DNA from: Nonomuraea candida
GTDB taxonomy: Bacteria; Actinomycetota; Actinomycetes; Streptosporangiales; Streptosporangiaceae
Length of the DNA stretch: 64,000 bases
Reading direction: 5' to 3'
Assembly (NCBI RefSeq): GCF_000725485.1
Contig: NZ_JOAG01000048.1
Location: forward strand, 62,001-126,000
Shown: one piece after another, positions 43,708-52,312 of the stretch
Layout of the letters: the number at the start of each line of letters is the position of its first letter
Numbering within the stretch: the stretch's first letter is position 1
The notes under the pieces: model-generated
Seen by the model: the letters and a program-made list of their open reading frames with translations, nothing else
Databases searched by the model: none
Told to the model about the DNA's origin: nothing
Program-made: the position numbers and the translations under genes

Positions 43708-45164
43708 TCAGGTGGCGTTACGGGTGAACTGCTGGTTCTGCCCGCCGCCGCAGGCGTACTGGATCAGGCGGGCGCCGTCGGCCGTGGAGTGGCCGGTGAC
43801 GTCGAGGCACTTGCCGGAGTGGCGGGCGACCAGGCGCACCCGGCCGCTCCGGCGTCCTGCGCCTGCCACTGCTGGTTCTGCCCGCCGTTGCAGGACCACT
43901 GGAGGATCCTGGCGTTGTCGGCGGTCGAGGCGGCGTCCACGTCGAGGCACTTGCCGGAGTGCGCGGCGACGATCTGGTGGTAGCCGGCGCCGAGGTCGCG
44001 GAACTCCCAGCGCTGGTTGGCGCCGCCGTTGCAGCCGTACTGGGCGATCTCGGCGCCGTCCGCCGTCGACGCGCTGACCACGTCGACGCACTTGCCCGAG
44101 TGCCGCGCCGTGAGCGTGACCAGGCCGGCGGCTCCGTCGCCCCAGCCGTGCCGGAGACGGGCGGCGCCGGTCGGGTTGCGGATGCCGAGGGTCAGGCCGG
44201 TGCCGCTGCCCTGGAGCGTGAACATGGAGTAGCGGTCGTAACCGTACTCGCTGATCTTCCCGCCGAGCGCGGGCCAGTAGATCGAGCCCATGCGCAGGTC
44301 GCGCATGGAGTCGGTGACGGCGCGGAAGTAGCGGACGAAGTTGTTGGCGGAGGCGGGGTCGCCGTAGTCCAGGCCGAAGTCCATCTGGGCGCCGAACTCG
44401 GTCGTGACCGCGCGCGTGGCGCAGGCGCCGAGCCGCTCGCGGAAGCTCTGGACCCAGCCGGCGTAGTCCTTCTCGCCGTAGAAGAAGGCGTAGTGGTGAT
44501 AGGAGAGCAGCGTCCCGGTGAGGCGGCTGTCGGCGCAGACGGGCCTGAGGTCCTGGCTGTACCCGGTGCCGCCGACGAGGACGCGGCCCCTCGGGATCGA
44601 CGGGCGGGCCTCGATCCACGCGGCGGCGAGGTTCGTCCACTCCGTGGCGGTGTAGCCGTGGGGCTCGTTCATCGGCTCGAAGTGGACCAGATCGTTGGTG
44701 CCGTACTGGGCGGTCACGGTGTTCCACATCGCGGTGAAGGCGGCCATGTCGGTGATCCGGCCGCCGGAGGCCGCGCCGTCCTCCCAGTAGGCGAGGACGA
44801 CCTTGAAGCCGCGGGCGGTGGCGGCGTCGATCGTGCCGCGGTAGGCGTTCCACCACGACGACCCGACGGTGTGGGTGTTGACGGGCAGCCGGACGGTGTT
44901 GACGCCGAGCAGGCTCTCGAACCCGTTGTAGACGGCGTCGGCCTTGGCGCGTACGGTCGCGTAGCTGTCGGACTGGGCCAGCCCGTCGAGGACGAGCGGG
45001 CCTTCGACGAAGTTGTCGCCGGGCACCGCCCAGTTCACGCCTCTGAACTGGCGGGTGTCGGCACTGGCGGGTGTGGCGCCCGCGAGGGCGGCCACCGGGG
45101 TCAGGGCCAGCGTGCTGAGGACGCTGAGCAGAATCCTGCGGAAATGACCGGAGCGATTTGTCAT
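43708..45164 (-). pseudogene. secreted GH5 glycosidase with ricin lectin domain, frameshifted near its end
   Basis: Signal peptide (residues 1-35), then a GH5 barrel: FRGVNWAVPGDNF, HFEPMNEPHGY (acid/base Glu) and TTEFGAQMD (nucleophile Glu). The C-terminal lectin domain has QxW repeats GANQRWEF and GQNQQWQA. After QWQAQD the frame changes: the third repeat (VARHSGKCLDV...GQNQQFTRNAT) continues in another frame, and the original frame ends at 43764. The shift lies within 43840-43855, in a run of C and G. It may be a real mutation or a sequencing error; the catalytic domain is intact either way. A LacI-type operator lies 45 bases before the ATG at 45164. Confidence 0.8.
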
Positions 45165-45208
45165 GGTGTTGGCCCATTTGCACAAGGCGCGGGGTGCGCG
45201 AGATCAAA

Positions 45209-45245
45209 TGTTGGCGTTAACATCGCTGCGTTAAAACGGTTTAAC
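45209..45245. promoter_or_regulatory. two LacI-type operator candidates before the GH5 gene
   Basis: TGTTGGCGTTAACA at 45209-45222 keeps the TGTT...CG...AACA pattern of the GH43 site at 35265. GTTAAAACGGTTTAAC at 45230-45245 has perfect six-base arms around ACGG. Both lie just upstream of the GH5 gene, so it belongs to the same regulon or to a close one. Confidence 0.65.
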
Positions 45246-45332
45246 CGTAAGAGGGGTGACGAGTGCCGTCAAGGCCGGCGCCGGGGCACCAGGACGGAAC
45301 GCGAGATCGCCCTGGTGACCCGGCGCCCGACG

Positions 45333-45347
45333 GTGAAAGTTTCACGC
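45333..45347. promoter_or_regulatory. xylan-box-like palindrome at the end of the ankyrin gene
   Basis: CGTGAAA-G-TTTCACG is a perfect 15-base palindrome. It covers the stop codon of the ankyrin gene, about 110 bases before the divergent operators of the GH5 gene. It resembles the GAAA/TTTC operators of actinomycete polysaccharide regulators. Confidence 0.5.
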
Positions 45348-46709
45348 CCGCCCGCGGCCGATCCATCCGGTCGCGATCAGCGTGCGAAGGCGGCGGGCCA
45401 CGGGGTCGTGCGGGCGGGCGGCGAAGGTCAGGCGCAGCCAGCCGCCCGCGTCGGCCCGCAGGAGGTCGTCACGGACGGACGGGTCGGCGCCGCGCTCCAG
45501 GAGCAGGCGGACCACGTGGACCCGGCCGCCCGTGATCGCCCAGTGCAGGCCGGTCCGTCCCAGGTAGGGCGCGACGTCGGGACGCACGCCGTGGTCGAGG
45601 AACCAGCGCACCACCTCGGCCCGGCCGTGCTGGCAGGCGTGCACGAACGCCTCGCCCACGATCTCCTCCGGATCATCGGACGGCGGCAGCCGGGACGGGA
45701 AGCCCGCGCCGGTGTCGGCGAGGTCGGGGCGCGCCGCCGCGACCCCCGGCAGGAGGCCGCCGCCGGGGCCGAAACAGGCCCGCACGAGGTCGAGCCGGCC
45801 GCAGGCGGCGTACGTCCACAGCGCCCCCGGGACGATCGCCCGCCCGGCGAGCAGGTCGACGACCTCGGTGTTGCCGTGATAGATGGCGTTCTCCAGCGGG
45901 GTGACGCCCCACGTCCTGGCTCCGGGGTCGGCGCCGGCGTCGAGCAGCAGGCGTACGAACGCGACCCGGTCGGAGCGGGCGGCCCGGACGAGCGGGAGAT
46001 CCAGGTCGGGAGCCTTGTCCAGCAGGACCTCGACTCCGGCGCGCGGCACGCCGAGCTCCTTCCCGAGCCGGACGCCGGGGACCGGCTCGGAGCCGGCGAG
46101 CAGGGTCAGCAGGGTGCCGGCCTGCTCGGCGGTCACCCCGGCCAGCCGCCCGAGGTCACCGGCCAGCAGCGCTTCGGCCTCGCGGCGCAGCAGCCGCCGC
46201 CGCTGCCGGTGTTCGGCGAGGTCGCGCCGGGACTTCTCGGTGAACGACACGAGCTCCCGCCAGGTCGGGAAGCCGAGCTCCCGCGCGATGACCAGCCGCG
46301 CGTCACGAAGCTCGGGCGTCGCGGTGGCGTGCCGGGGCACGTAGGCGCGCAGGCGTCGCAGCGCGGCGGGGTCGCCGCGGCGCAACGCGTCGAGGAGGGT
46401 GCCGGCCATCGCGGCGTAGATGCCCGGGCTGACCCCCATGAGACGCGAGACCGGCCGTTCCCCGGCGGCGCCACGGCCGCGCACGTGGGCGCGGAACTCG
46501 GCCCAGGAGCGGAACCCGTGTTCCTGGGCGAGCACGAACTGGGCGTCGCTGAGCAGGAACCGCCCGGCGGCGCGATCGCCCAGCACGTCGGCGACCCGGG
46601 CGCCCGCCGCCGCGTCGCCCGCCGCGTACGCGTGGCGCAGGTGCTTGGCCTGCTTGCGGTAGTGCTCCAGGCCCGGACGGGCCGGCAGCTCGAAATGACG
46701 ATCGGACAT
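45342..46709 (-). CDS. ankyrin-repeat protein
   Basis: 455 aa, no signal or membrane segment. The first 150 residues are helical (LEHYRKQAKHLRHAYAAGD; twice a motif with FLLSDAQFVLAQEHGFRSWAEFRAHV and DARLVIARELGFPTWRELV). From about residue 185 ankyrin repeats follow: VAFVRLLLDAGADPGARTWGVTPLENAIYHGNTEVVDLL, EVVRWFLDHGVRPDVAPYLGRTGLHWAI and VVRLLLERGADPSV. GAAGGAGG precedes the ATG at 46709. Such proteins mediate protein contacts; no partner is visible next to it. Confidence 0.85.
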   Translation of the reverse strand: MSDRHFELPARPGLEHYRKQAKHLRHAYAAGDAAAGARVADVLGDRAAGRFLLSDAQFVLAQEHGFRSWAEFRAHVRGRGAAGERPVSRLMGVSPGIYAAMAGTLLDALRRGDPAALRRLRAYVPRHATATPELRDARLVIARELGFPTWRELVSFTEKSRRDLAEHRQRRRLLRREAEALLAGDLGRLAGVTAEQAGTLLTLLAGSEPVPGVRLGKELGVPRAGVEVLLDKAPDLDLPLVRAARSDRVAFVRLLLDAGADPGARTWGVTPLENAIYHGNTEVVDLLAGRAIVPGALWTYAACGRLDLVRACFGPGGGLLPGVAAARPDLADTGAGFPSRLPPSDDPEEIVGEAFVHACQHGRAEVVRWFLDHGVRPDVAPYLGRTGLHWAITGGRVHVVRLLLERGADPSVRDDLLRADAGGWLRLTFAARPHDPVARRLRTLIATGWIGRGRA

Positions 46710-46857
46710 CGCGACCTCCTTCGGCACCGGGGTCCGCTGGCCCGGCCGGAAAGAGGGTGGTCCTGATCCAGGATGCCGACGTGCTGATCGAGGTGGGAGA
46801 GTCCCTGCCCGCGGACTGGTGGCGCCCTCGCGCGCTCGCTTCCAGCGTAGGGACCGG

Positions 46858-46951
46858 CGCCACGCGGAGGCAACCGTCAGGAGAGCGGCGACGTGCGGAG
46901 GCGACCGTCACAAGGCCGGCGACGTGCGGAGGCGACTGTCAGAAGGCCCGG
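46858..46951. repeat. three tandem 31-bp repeats
   Basis: Three units of 31-32 bases, each with GCGGAGGC[AG]AC[CT]GTCA at its core, follow one another at 46858, 46889 and 46920 in the 379-base gap between the ankyrin gene and the phosphotransferase. The rest of the gap before them (46710-46857) shows nothing recognisable. Confidence 0.8.
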
Positions 46952-47012
46952 CGGGGTTTTCCGCGCGTCGCGCGTACACCTCCCCGCCACTTTCACTTTA
47001 TAGCAGATCCCG

Positions 47013-47028
47013 GCGCCTCATGAGGCGC
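47013..47028. promoter_or_regulatory. 16-bp perfect palindrome before the phosphotransferase
   Basis: GCGCCTCATGAGGCGC is a perfect palindrome 60 bases before the gene start. It sits just after an A/T-rich stretch (TTTCACTTTATAGCAG), so it overlaps or follows the likely promoter. Confidence 0.6.
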
Positions 47029-47088
47029 GAAAAAGTGCTCCATACTTGCCCGTTGCGAACCGGCCAGACGAACGATGGAGCGACGCAA

Positions 47089-49719
47089 TTGGGTTACGTG
47101 CTGGGTTTCGAGCAGATCGACGCGACGCGGGCCGCGGACGTCGGCGGCAAGGGCGTGCATCTGGGTGAGCTCTCGCGGATCGACGGCGTCCGCGTGCCCG
47201 ACGGCTTCTGCGTCACGACGGACGCGTTCCGGCGGGTCGTGGGCGCGGTGCCGGAGATCGACACGCGGCTCGGCCTGCTGTCGCGGGTGCAGCCGGACGA
47301 CCGGGCCGCGATCGGCGCCCTGAGCGCCGAGCTGCGCCGCCTGATCGAGGGCGTCACCGTGCCGGACGACCTCGCGGCGGAGATCGGCCGGGCGCTGGCC
47401 CGGCTGGGGGAGGGGACGGCCTGCGCGGTGCGTTCCAGCGCGACGGCCGAGGACCTGCCGACCGCGTCCTTCGCCGGCCAGCAGGACTCCTACCTCAACG
47501 TGGTGGGCCGGGCGGAGATCCTCCGGCACGTCCGGCGCTGCTGGGCCTCGCTGTTCACCGAGCGGGCGGTGACCTACCGGTGCCGCAACGGCTTCGACCA
47601 CCGCAAGGTGCGGATGGCCGTGGTCGTGCAGCGGATGGTGTTCCCCGACGCGGCCGGCGTCCTGTTCACCGCGGACCCGGTGACCTCCAACCGGAAGGTC
47701 GCCACGGTGGAGGCCGGGTGGGGGCTCGGCGAGGCGCTGGTCGCCGGCCAGGTGACCGGCGACGTCTACACGGTGCGCGGCGACGAGATCGTCGGCGCGG
47801 CGGTCGCCGACAAGCCGAGCCTCGTCCGGGCGGCGCCGGGCGGCGGCGTCCAGGACGCGCCGGTCGAGCCGGCGCGGCGCACGCGGCCGGCGCTGACCGA
47901 CGCCCAGGTCATGCGCCTGGTACGGCTGGGCCGGCGCATCGAGGCGCGCTTCGGCCGGCCCCAGGACATCGAATGGTGCCTGGCCGGCGGCGACTTCCAC
48001 ATCGTCCAGAGCCGGCCGATCACCACGCTGTTCCCCGTGCCCGAGTCCGTGCCCGAGTCCGTGCCCGAGTCCGGGGACGAGGACAACCACGTCTACGTCT
48101 CCGTCGGGCACCAGCAGATGATGACCGACGCGATGAAGCCGCTGGGACTGTCGGTGTGGCAGCTGACCACGCCGCGACCGATGTCCGAGGCGGGCGGACG
48201 GCTGTTCGTCGACGTGGCCCCCATGCTGGCCACGCCCGCCGGCCGCACGTACCTCCTGGACACCCTGGGCAAGTCCGACCCGCTGATCAGGGACGCGCTC
48301 CAGACCGTCCTCGACCGCGGCGACTTCATCGCGCTGCGGGACGACGAAGGCCCCGGCGGCCCGCCCGCCGGTGACCCGCCCGCCCCGATCGAGACCGACC
48401 CGGCGATCGTCACCGAGCTCATCCGGCAGAACGAGGAGTCCGTCGCCACCCTGCGGCGCGACATCCAGGGGCTGTCGGGGACGGCGCTGCTCGACTTCAT
48501 CCAGGCCGACCTCGGGGAGCTGCGGCGCATCCTGTTCGCGCCCCGGAGCCACCAGGCGATCATGGCGGGGATGGAGGCGGCCTGGTGGCTCAACGACCAC
48601 CTGGAGTCGTGGCTGGGCGAGAAGAACGCCGCCGACGTGCTCACCCAGTCCGTCCCGCACAACGTCACCTCGGAGATGGGGCTGGCGCTGCTCGACGTCG
48701 CGGACGCGATCCGGCCGCACGCGGACGTCGTGGCGCACCTGCGGCGCGTCGCGGACGAGGGCCGGGAGGGCGACGGATTCCTGGACGAGCTGGCGGGGCT
48801 GAGCGGGGGAGCGGAGGCGCGCGCGGCCATCGGCGGCTTCCTCGACCGGTACGGCATGCGCTGCCCCGGCGAGATCGACATCACCAGGACGCGCTGGAGC
48901 GAGCGGCCCGCCATGCTCGTCCCCATCATCCTGGCCAACGTCAGGAACTTCGCGCCGGGCGCCGGCCGGCGCCACTTCGAGCAGGGACGCGAGGAGGCGC
49001 GGCGCAAGGAGCGGGAGCTGCTGGCCCGCCTGCGCGCCCTGCCGGAAGGGGAGCGGAAGGCCGAGGAGACCAAGCGGATGATCGACCGCGTCCGCACCTT
49101 CGCCGGCTACCGGGAATACCCCAAGTACGGCATGGTCAGCCGCTACTTCCTCTACAAGCAGGCGCTGCTGCGGGAGGCCGGCCGCCTGGTCGCCGCCGGC
49201 GTGCTGCGCGAGAGGACGGACGTGTTCTTCCTCCGGTTCGAGGAGCTGCGCGACGTGGTGCGCACCGGCGAGGTGGCCGCCGCGCTCGTTCCCGCCCGCC
49301 GGGAGGCGTTCCGATCGTACGAGGCGCTCACCCCGCCCCGGGTCCTCACCTCCGACGGCGAGGCCCTGAACGGCCGGTACCGGCGCGCCGACTTCCCGCC
49401 CGGCGCGCTGGCCGGGCTCGCGGTCTCGGCCGGGACCGTCGAGGGCCGGGCCCGGGTCGTCACGGACATGGCGCGGGCCGACCTGGAGACCGGCGACATC
49501 CTGGTCACCGCCTACACCGACCCGAGCTGGACGCCGCTGTTCGTCACCGTCGCCGGGCTGGTGACGGAGGTGGGCGGCCTGATGACGCACGGCGCGGTGA
49601 TCGCCCGCGAGTACGGCCTGCCGGCCGTGGTGGGGGTGGCGGGGGCCACCCGGCTGATCAGGGATGGCCGGCGGATCCGCGTCCACGGCACCGACGGCTA
49701 CGTCGAACTCCTCGACTGA
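47089..49719 (+). CDS. rph: rifampin phosphotransferase-like PEP-synthase-family enzyme
   Basis: 876 aa, the length of Rph enzymes, which use ATP to phosphorylate the ansa-bridge hydroxyl of rifamycins. Domains: ATP-grasp (AADVGGKGVHLGELSRIDGVRVPDGFCVTT; CAVRSSATAEDLPTASFAGQQDSYLN; VLFTADPVTSNR; VQSRPITTLF), a central helical drug-binding-like domain (about 360-770) and a C-terminal swivelling domain with the catalytic His in GGLMTHGAVIAREYGLPAVVGV (His about 834). TTG 47089 has GGAG eight bases upstream and matches the family start. A short repeat (PESVPESVPES) links the first two domains. A role in resistance is inferred from family; general PEP-utilising relatives exist. Confidence 0.85.
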   Translation: MGYVLGFEQIDATRAADVGGKGVHLGELSRIDGVRVPDGFCVTTDAFRRVVGAVPEIDTRLGLLSRVQPDDRAAIGALSAELRRLIEGVTVPDDLAAEIGRALARLGEGTACAVRSSATAEDLPTASFAGQQDSYLNVVGRAEILRHVRRCWASLFTERAVTYRCRNGFDHRKVRMAVVVQRMVFPDAAGVLFTADPVTSNRKVATVEAGWGLGEALVAGQVTGDVYTVRGDEIVGAAVADKPSLVRAAPGGGVQDAPVEPARRTRPALTDAQVMRLVRLGRRIEARFGRPQDIEWCLAGGDFHIVQSRPITTLFPVPESVPESVPESGDEDNHVYVSVGHQQMMTDAMKPLGLSVWQLTTPRPMSEAGGRLFVDVAPMLATPAGRTYLLDTLGKSDPLIRDALQTVLDRGDFIALRDDEGPGGPPAGDPPAPIETDPAIVTELIRQNEESVATLRRDIQGLSGTALLDFIQADLGELRRILFAPRSHQAIMAGMEAAWWLNDHLESWLGEKNAADVLTQSVPHNVTSEMGLALLDVADAIRPHADVVAHLRRVADEGREGDGFLDELAGLSGGAEARAAIGGFLDRYGMRCPGEIDITRTRWSERPAMLVPIILANVRNFAPGAGRRHFEQGREEARRKERELLARLRALPEGERKAEETKRMIDRVRTFAGYREYPKYGMVSRYFLYKQALLREAGRLVAAGVLRERTDVFFLRFEELRDVVRTGEVAAALVPARREAFRSYEALTPPRVLTSDGEALNGRYRRADFPPGALAGLAVSAGTVEGRARVVTDMARADLETGDILVTAYTDPSWTPLFVTVAGLVTEVGGLMTHGAVIAREYGLPAVVGVAGATRLIRDGRRIRVHGTDGYVELLD

Positions 49720-49872
49720 ACCACCGGGTGGCCGAGCTGCCGCGCCGCGGCGTCACAGGGCCGTTCCCGAGCGCCCGGCGATCCGGGGGTGACCGCCGGC
49801 CGCCCGGGGCGGAGGACTTTCGCGGGCTCGCCTGGGTAGGCGTGGAGGCTCGTCGAGAAAAGGAGCGTCGCG

Positions 49873-50241
49873 GTGCATTCCTCCCAGGAGCAGCTCGTCA
49901 GTCAGGTGCGGTCCGGCATGAAGGTCGTCGACAGCGACGGCAAGGAGCTCGGCAAGGTGGAGTTCGTCAAGATGGGCGACCCGCAGGCGGTGACGACCGA
50001 GGGGCAGGAGCCGGACGCCCGGCCCGGCGTCGTGCCGGTCCTGGCCGACATCTTCCGGGACCCCGAGCCCGACCTTCCGCCCGCGCTGGCGGCGCGGCTG
50101 GTGCGTACGGGGTTCGTCAAGGTGGACGCCAAGGGCCTGTTCTCCCGCGACCTCTATGTCGTCCCGGATCAGGTGGCCGACGTCGAGGGGGACGTCGTGC
50201 GCCTGAACGCCGGCGCCGGCTCGCTGGCCAGGGAGACCTGA
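49873..50241 (+). CDS. small PRC-barrel-like protein
   Basis: 122 aa, starting at a GTG with AAAAGGAG upstream. VRSGMKVVDSDGKELGKVEFVKMGD resembles the first strands of a PRC-barrel/DUF2171 domain, followed by a proline-rich linker and a second half (AARLVRTGFVKVDAKGLFSRDLYVVPDQVADVEGDVVRLN) that could complete the barrel. Such proteins are often stress-associated surface or binding domains. It stands alone; no partner. Confidence 0.7.
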   Translation: MHSSQEQLVSQVRSGMKVVDSDGKELGKVEFVKMGDPQAVTTEGQEPDARPGVVPVLADIFRDPEPDLPPALAARLVRTGFVKVDAKGLFSRDLYVVPDQVADVEGDVVRLNAGAGSLARET

Positions 50242-50336
50242 CTCGGCGGCTCCGCCGCACGGCCGCGTGCGCGGGGCGGGCGACGCCGGGTATGCGGGAC
50301 GGGGGCGCCGGGTATGCGGGGCGGGTGGCGCCGGCT

Positions 50337-50948
50337 TCACCGCCGGGGGTGCGGCGGGAAGAGGGCGGTGACGGCGCGGATCACGGCGGCGCGGCGGGCG
50401 GCCGGGGTGGGGTCGGCGGCGGCCTTCGGGGCGAGGGCGGCGAGCTCGGTCTGGTCGCTCCAGGTTTGGGCGATCTGGGAGACCAGGGCCATGATGTCGA
50501 CCGGGTCCCAGGTGGCGTCGAGGAGGCCGTCCCGCTGCGCGCGGCGGAGCCGGTCCAGCTTGGCGGCGATGGCGTTGCGGTACGGGCTGGGCCCGTCGCC
50601 CGCGGCGCCCCCGGAGGCGTCCGCGGCGCCGGTGGCGGCCAGTTCGAGGCGGCCCCAGGCGATGAACCGGTGCCGGCCGGGATGGGCGGTGAAGTAGTCG
50701 AAGAGCTGGGCGGCGTAGGAGGGCAGGTCGGCCGGGTCCAGGTGGATGGCGCCGGCCGCCTCGGCCAGCTCCGCCGCGGCCACGTGCCGGTACAGGGCCT
50801 CCTTGGTGCGGAAGTAGGCGTAGACGCGTTCCTTGCTGGTGCGGGCGGCCTTGGCGATCCGGTCCACGCGGGCGCCGGCGATCCCGTGCCGGGCGAACTC
50901 GTCGCGTGCGGCGGCGACGATCCGGTCGCGGGTGTCGGTGGTGGCCAT
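50337..50948 (-). CDS. TetR-family transcriptional regulator
   Basis: 203 aa. TRDRIVAAARDEFARHGIAGARVDRIAKAARTSKERVYAYFRTKEALY is the complete TetR helix-turn-helix. The C-terminal ligand domain is of the TetR_C type seen with MYFRT-like starts (FDYFTAHPGRHRFIAWGRLEL). A perfect palindrome precedes its start, so it is autoregulated. It is downstream of the RiPP genes on the same strand, with its own promoter region in between. It may or may not belong to that cluster. Confidence 0.9.
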   Translation of the reverse strand: MATTDTRDRIVAAARDEFARHGIAGARVDRIAKAARTSKERVYAYFRTKEALYRHVAAAELAEAAGAIHLDPADLPSYAAQLFDYFTAHPGRHRFIAWGRLELAATGAADASGGAAGDGPSPYRNAIAAKLDRLRRAQRDGLLDATWDPVDIMALVSQIAQTWSDQTELAALAPKAAADPTPAARRAAVIRAVTALFPPHPRR

Positions 50949-50964
50949 GCCTCTCACCTTAACC

Positions 50965-50981
50965 AACCGAACAGTTCGGTT
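50965..50981. promoter_or_regulatory. TetR operator candidate
   Basis: AACCGAAC-A-GTTCGGTT is a perfect 17-base inverted repeat 17 bases before the TetR start, in the gap to the protease gene. Confidence 0.75.
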
Positions 50982-51061
50982 TTACGCGCGGCCCGGTCCG
51001 GCGCCCCGGTCACCACGCCACCGGCGTCCCGGCCCGCTCACCCGGGAGCGGGCCGGGAGGC

Positions 51062-52312
51062 TCAGTGCGCTCTGGCCGTGCGGCGGGCGGTGAGCCGGGC
51101 CGCGTACTCCTTGACGGTCAGCACGAGGGCCAGGGCCTCGGGGCCCAGGAGCAGGGTGACGCAGAGCAGGCGGTACCAGAAGGCGGCCGTCAGCGGCCCC
51201 TCGGCCAGCCCCTCGGCGGCCCAGGCCAGCGCCTCCGCGAAGACCGGCAGCAGCAGGACGCAGAACCAGACGATCACGCCGGCGAAGCCCGCCAGCCAGA
51301 CCCACCGGAACCAGCGGCCCACGCGCAGGTCGGTGTCCGTCGCGTCCGCCAGCTCCGCCGTCTCCTCGGCCGTCAGCCGCCAGAGGGCGCGCTTGAGCAT
51401 CAGCGACTTCACCCGCCACAGGTTCCGGCAGCCCAGGGCGTTGAGCAGCACCGCGTACAGGTCGGTGCGCAGGAAGACCAGGCTCTGCCAGAGCATCTGC
51501 ATGACCTTGATGAACACCCAGGCGGCCAGCAGCTTCCCGGCCAGCTCCGGGGCGTGCCAGACGCCGGTGTCGATCAGCAGCCGCCCGGTGAGCAGCACGG
51601 CCAGCAGGACGGAGTCCACGGCCAGGCCCGCCAGCAGGGGCCCGTAGCGCTGACGGCGGGGAAGCGTCCAGAGCTGGGTGAGGTCCGTCTCGAAGACCAG
51701 CATCCACAGGCGGCGGTCGACGCCGAAACGGGTCTGGATGCCCAGCGCCCGCGCGCCGAGCCAGTGGCCGCACTCGTGGCTGGCCGCCGCGAACCAGACG
51801 AACGGCAGCCAGGCCAGCGCGCTCAGCCCCACGTCGTCGAAGGGGAACGCGTCCACCGCGGGATCGGGCAGCAGGCCGGGCCGGAAGACGAAGACGGCCA
51901 CCGCGTAGACCAGGCAGGCGGCATAGAAGACCCAGGCCGTACGGCCGAAGAACGGGCGCACGGTCTCCGGGCGCACGCTGGTCATCCAGCGGCGGGCCTG
52001 GATCGGCGCGGTGCGCACGGGCTCCACGGCGTCCCGAGCGGCCTCCTCCTCGTCGGAGGCCAGGAAGCCGAGCTCGCCGAGGGTCGCCACGAAGGACACG
52101 ACGTTGACCGGCTCGCCGGCGAACGCCTCGGCCTCGGCCGCCGCCTCCTCGACGCTCGCGCCGCGCCGGAGCGCGGCGATCACCACCCCGCCCACCGCCG
52201 GGATCGTCACGAACGTGCCGCTGGCCGGGTCGCCGACCAGGACCTCGTCGTCGCCCTCGGGCACGACGCTGAGCGGCTTGAGCCGCACCGGAGCGGTGCC
52301 GGAGGCGCTCAT
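51062..52312 (-). CDS. PqqD-like domain / M50-type membrane metalloprotease of a RiPP cluster
   Basis: 416 aa. Residues 8-85 resemble a PqqD-like peptide-recognition winged helix (GTFVTIPAVGGVVIAALRRGASVEEAAAEAEAFAGEP). The rest is a membrane protein with about six helices. The second carries HECGHWLGA, the zinc-binding HExxH-like motif of site-2-protease/M50 enzymes, and GLAVDSVL after it may supply the third ligand. It overlaps the ThiF-like gene (ATGA), so they are made together. I infer that it cuts the leader of the peptide encoded upstream, or exports the product. It could also act as a membrane scaffold. Confidence 0.8.
   Translation of the reverse strand: MSASGTAPVRLKPLSVVPEGDDEVLVGDPASGTFVTIPAVGGVVIAALRRGASVEEAAAEAEAFAGEPVNVVSFVATLGELGFLASDEEEAARDAVEPVRTAPIQARRWMTSVRPETVRPFFGRTAWVFYAACLVYAVAVFVFRPGLLPDPAVDAFPFDDVGLSALAWLPFVWFAAASHECGHWLGARALGIQTRFGVDRRLWMLVFETDLTQLWTLPRRQRYGPLLAGLAVDSVLLAVLLTGRLLIDTGVWHAPELAGKLLAAWVFIKVMQMLWQSLVFLRTDLYAVLLNALGCRNLWRVKSLMLKRALWRLTAEETAELADATDTDLRVGRWFRWVWLAGFAGVIVWFCVLLLPVFAEALAWAAEGLAEGPLTAAFWYRLLCVTLLLGPEALALVLTVKEYAARLTARRTARAH

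Noticed and set aside
46757..47023. 88-codon plus-strand frame before the phosphotransferase
   Set aside because: Runs through the 31-bp tandem repeats; no ribosome-binding site and no family. Treated as intergenic.
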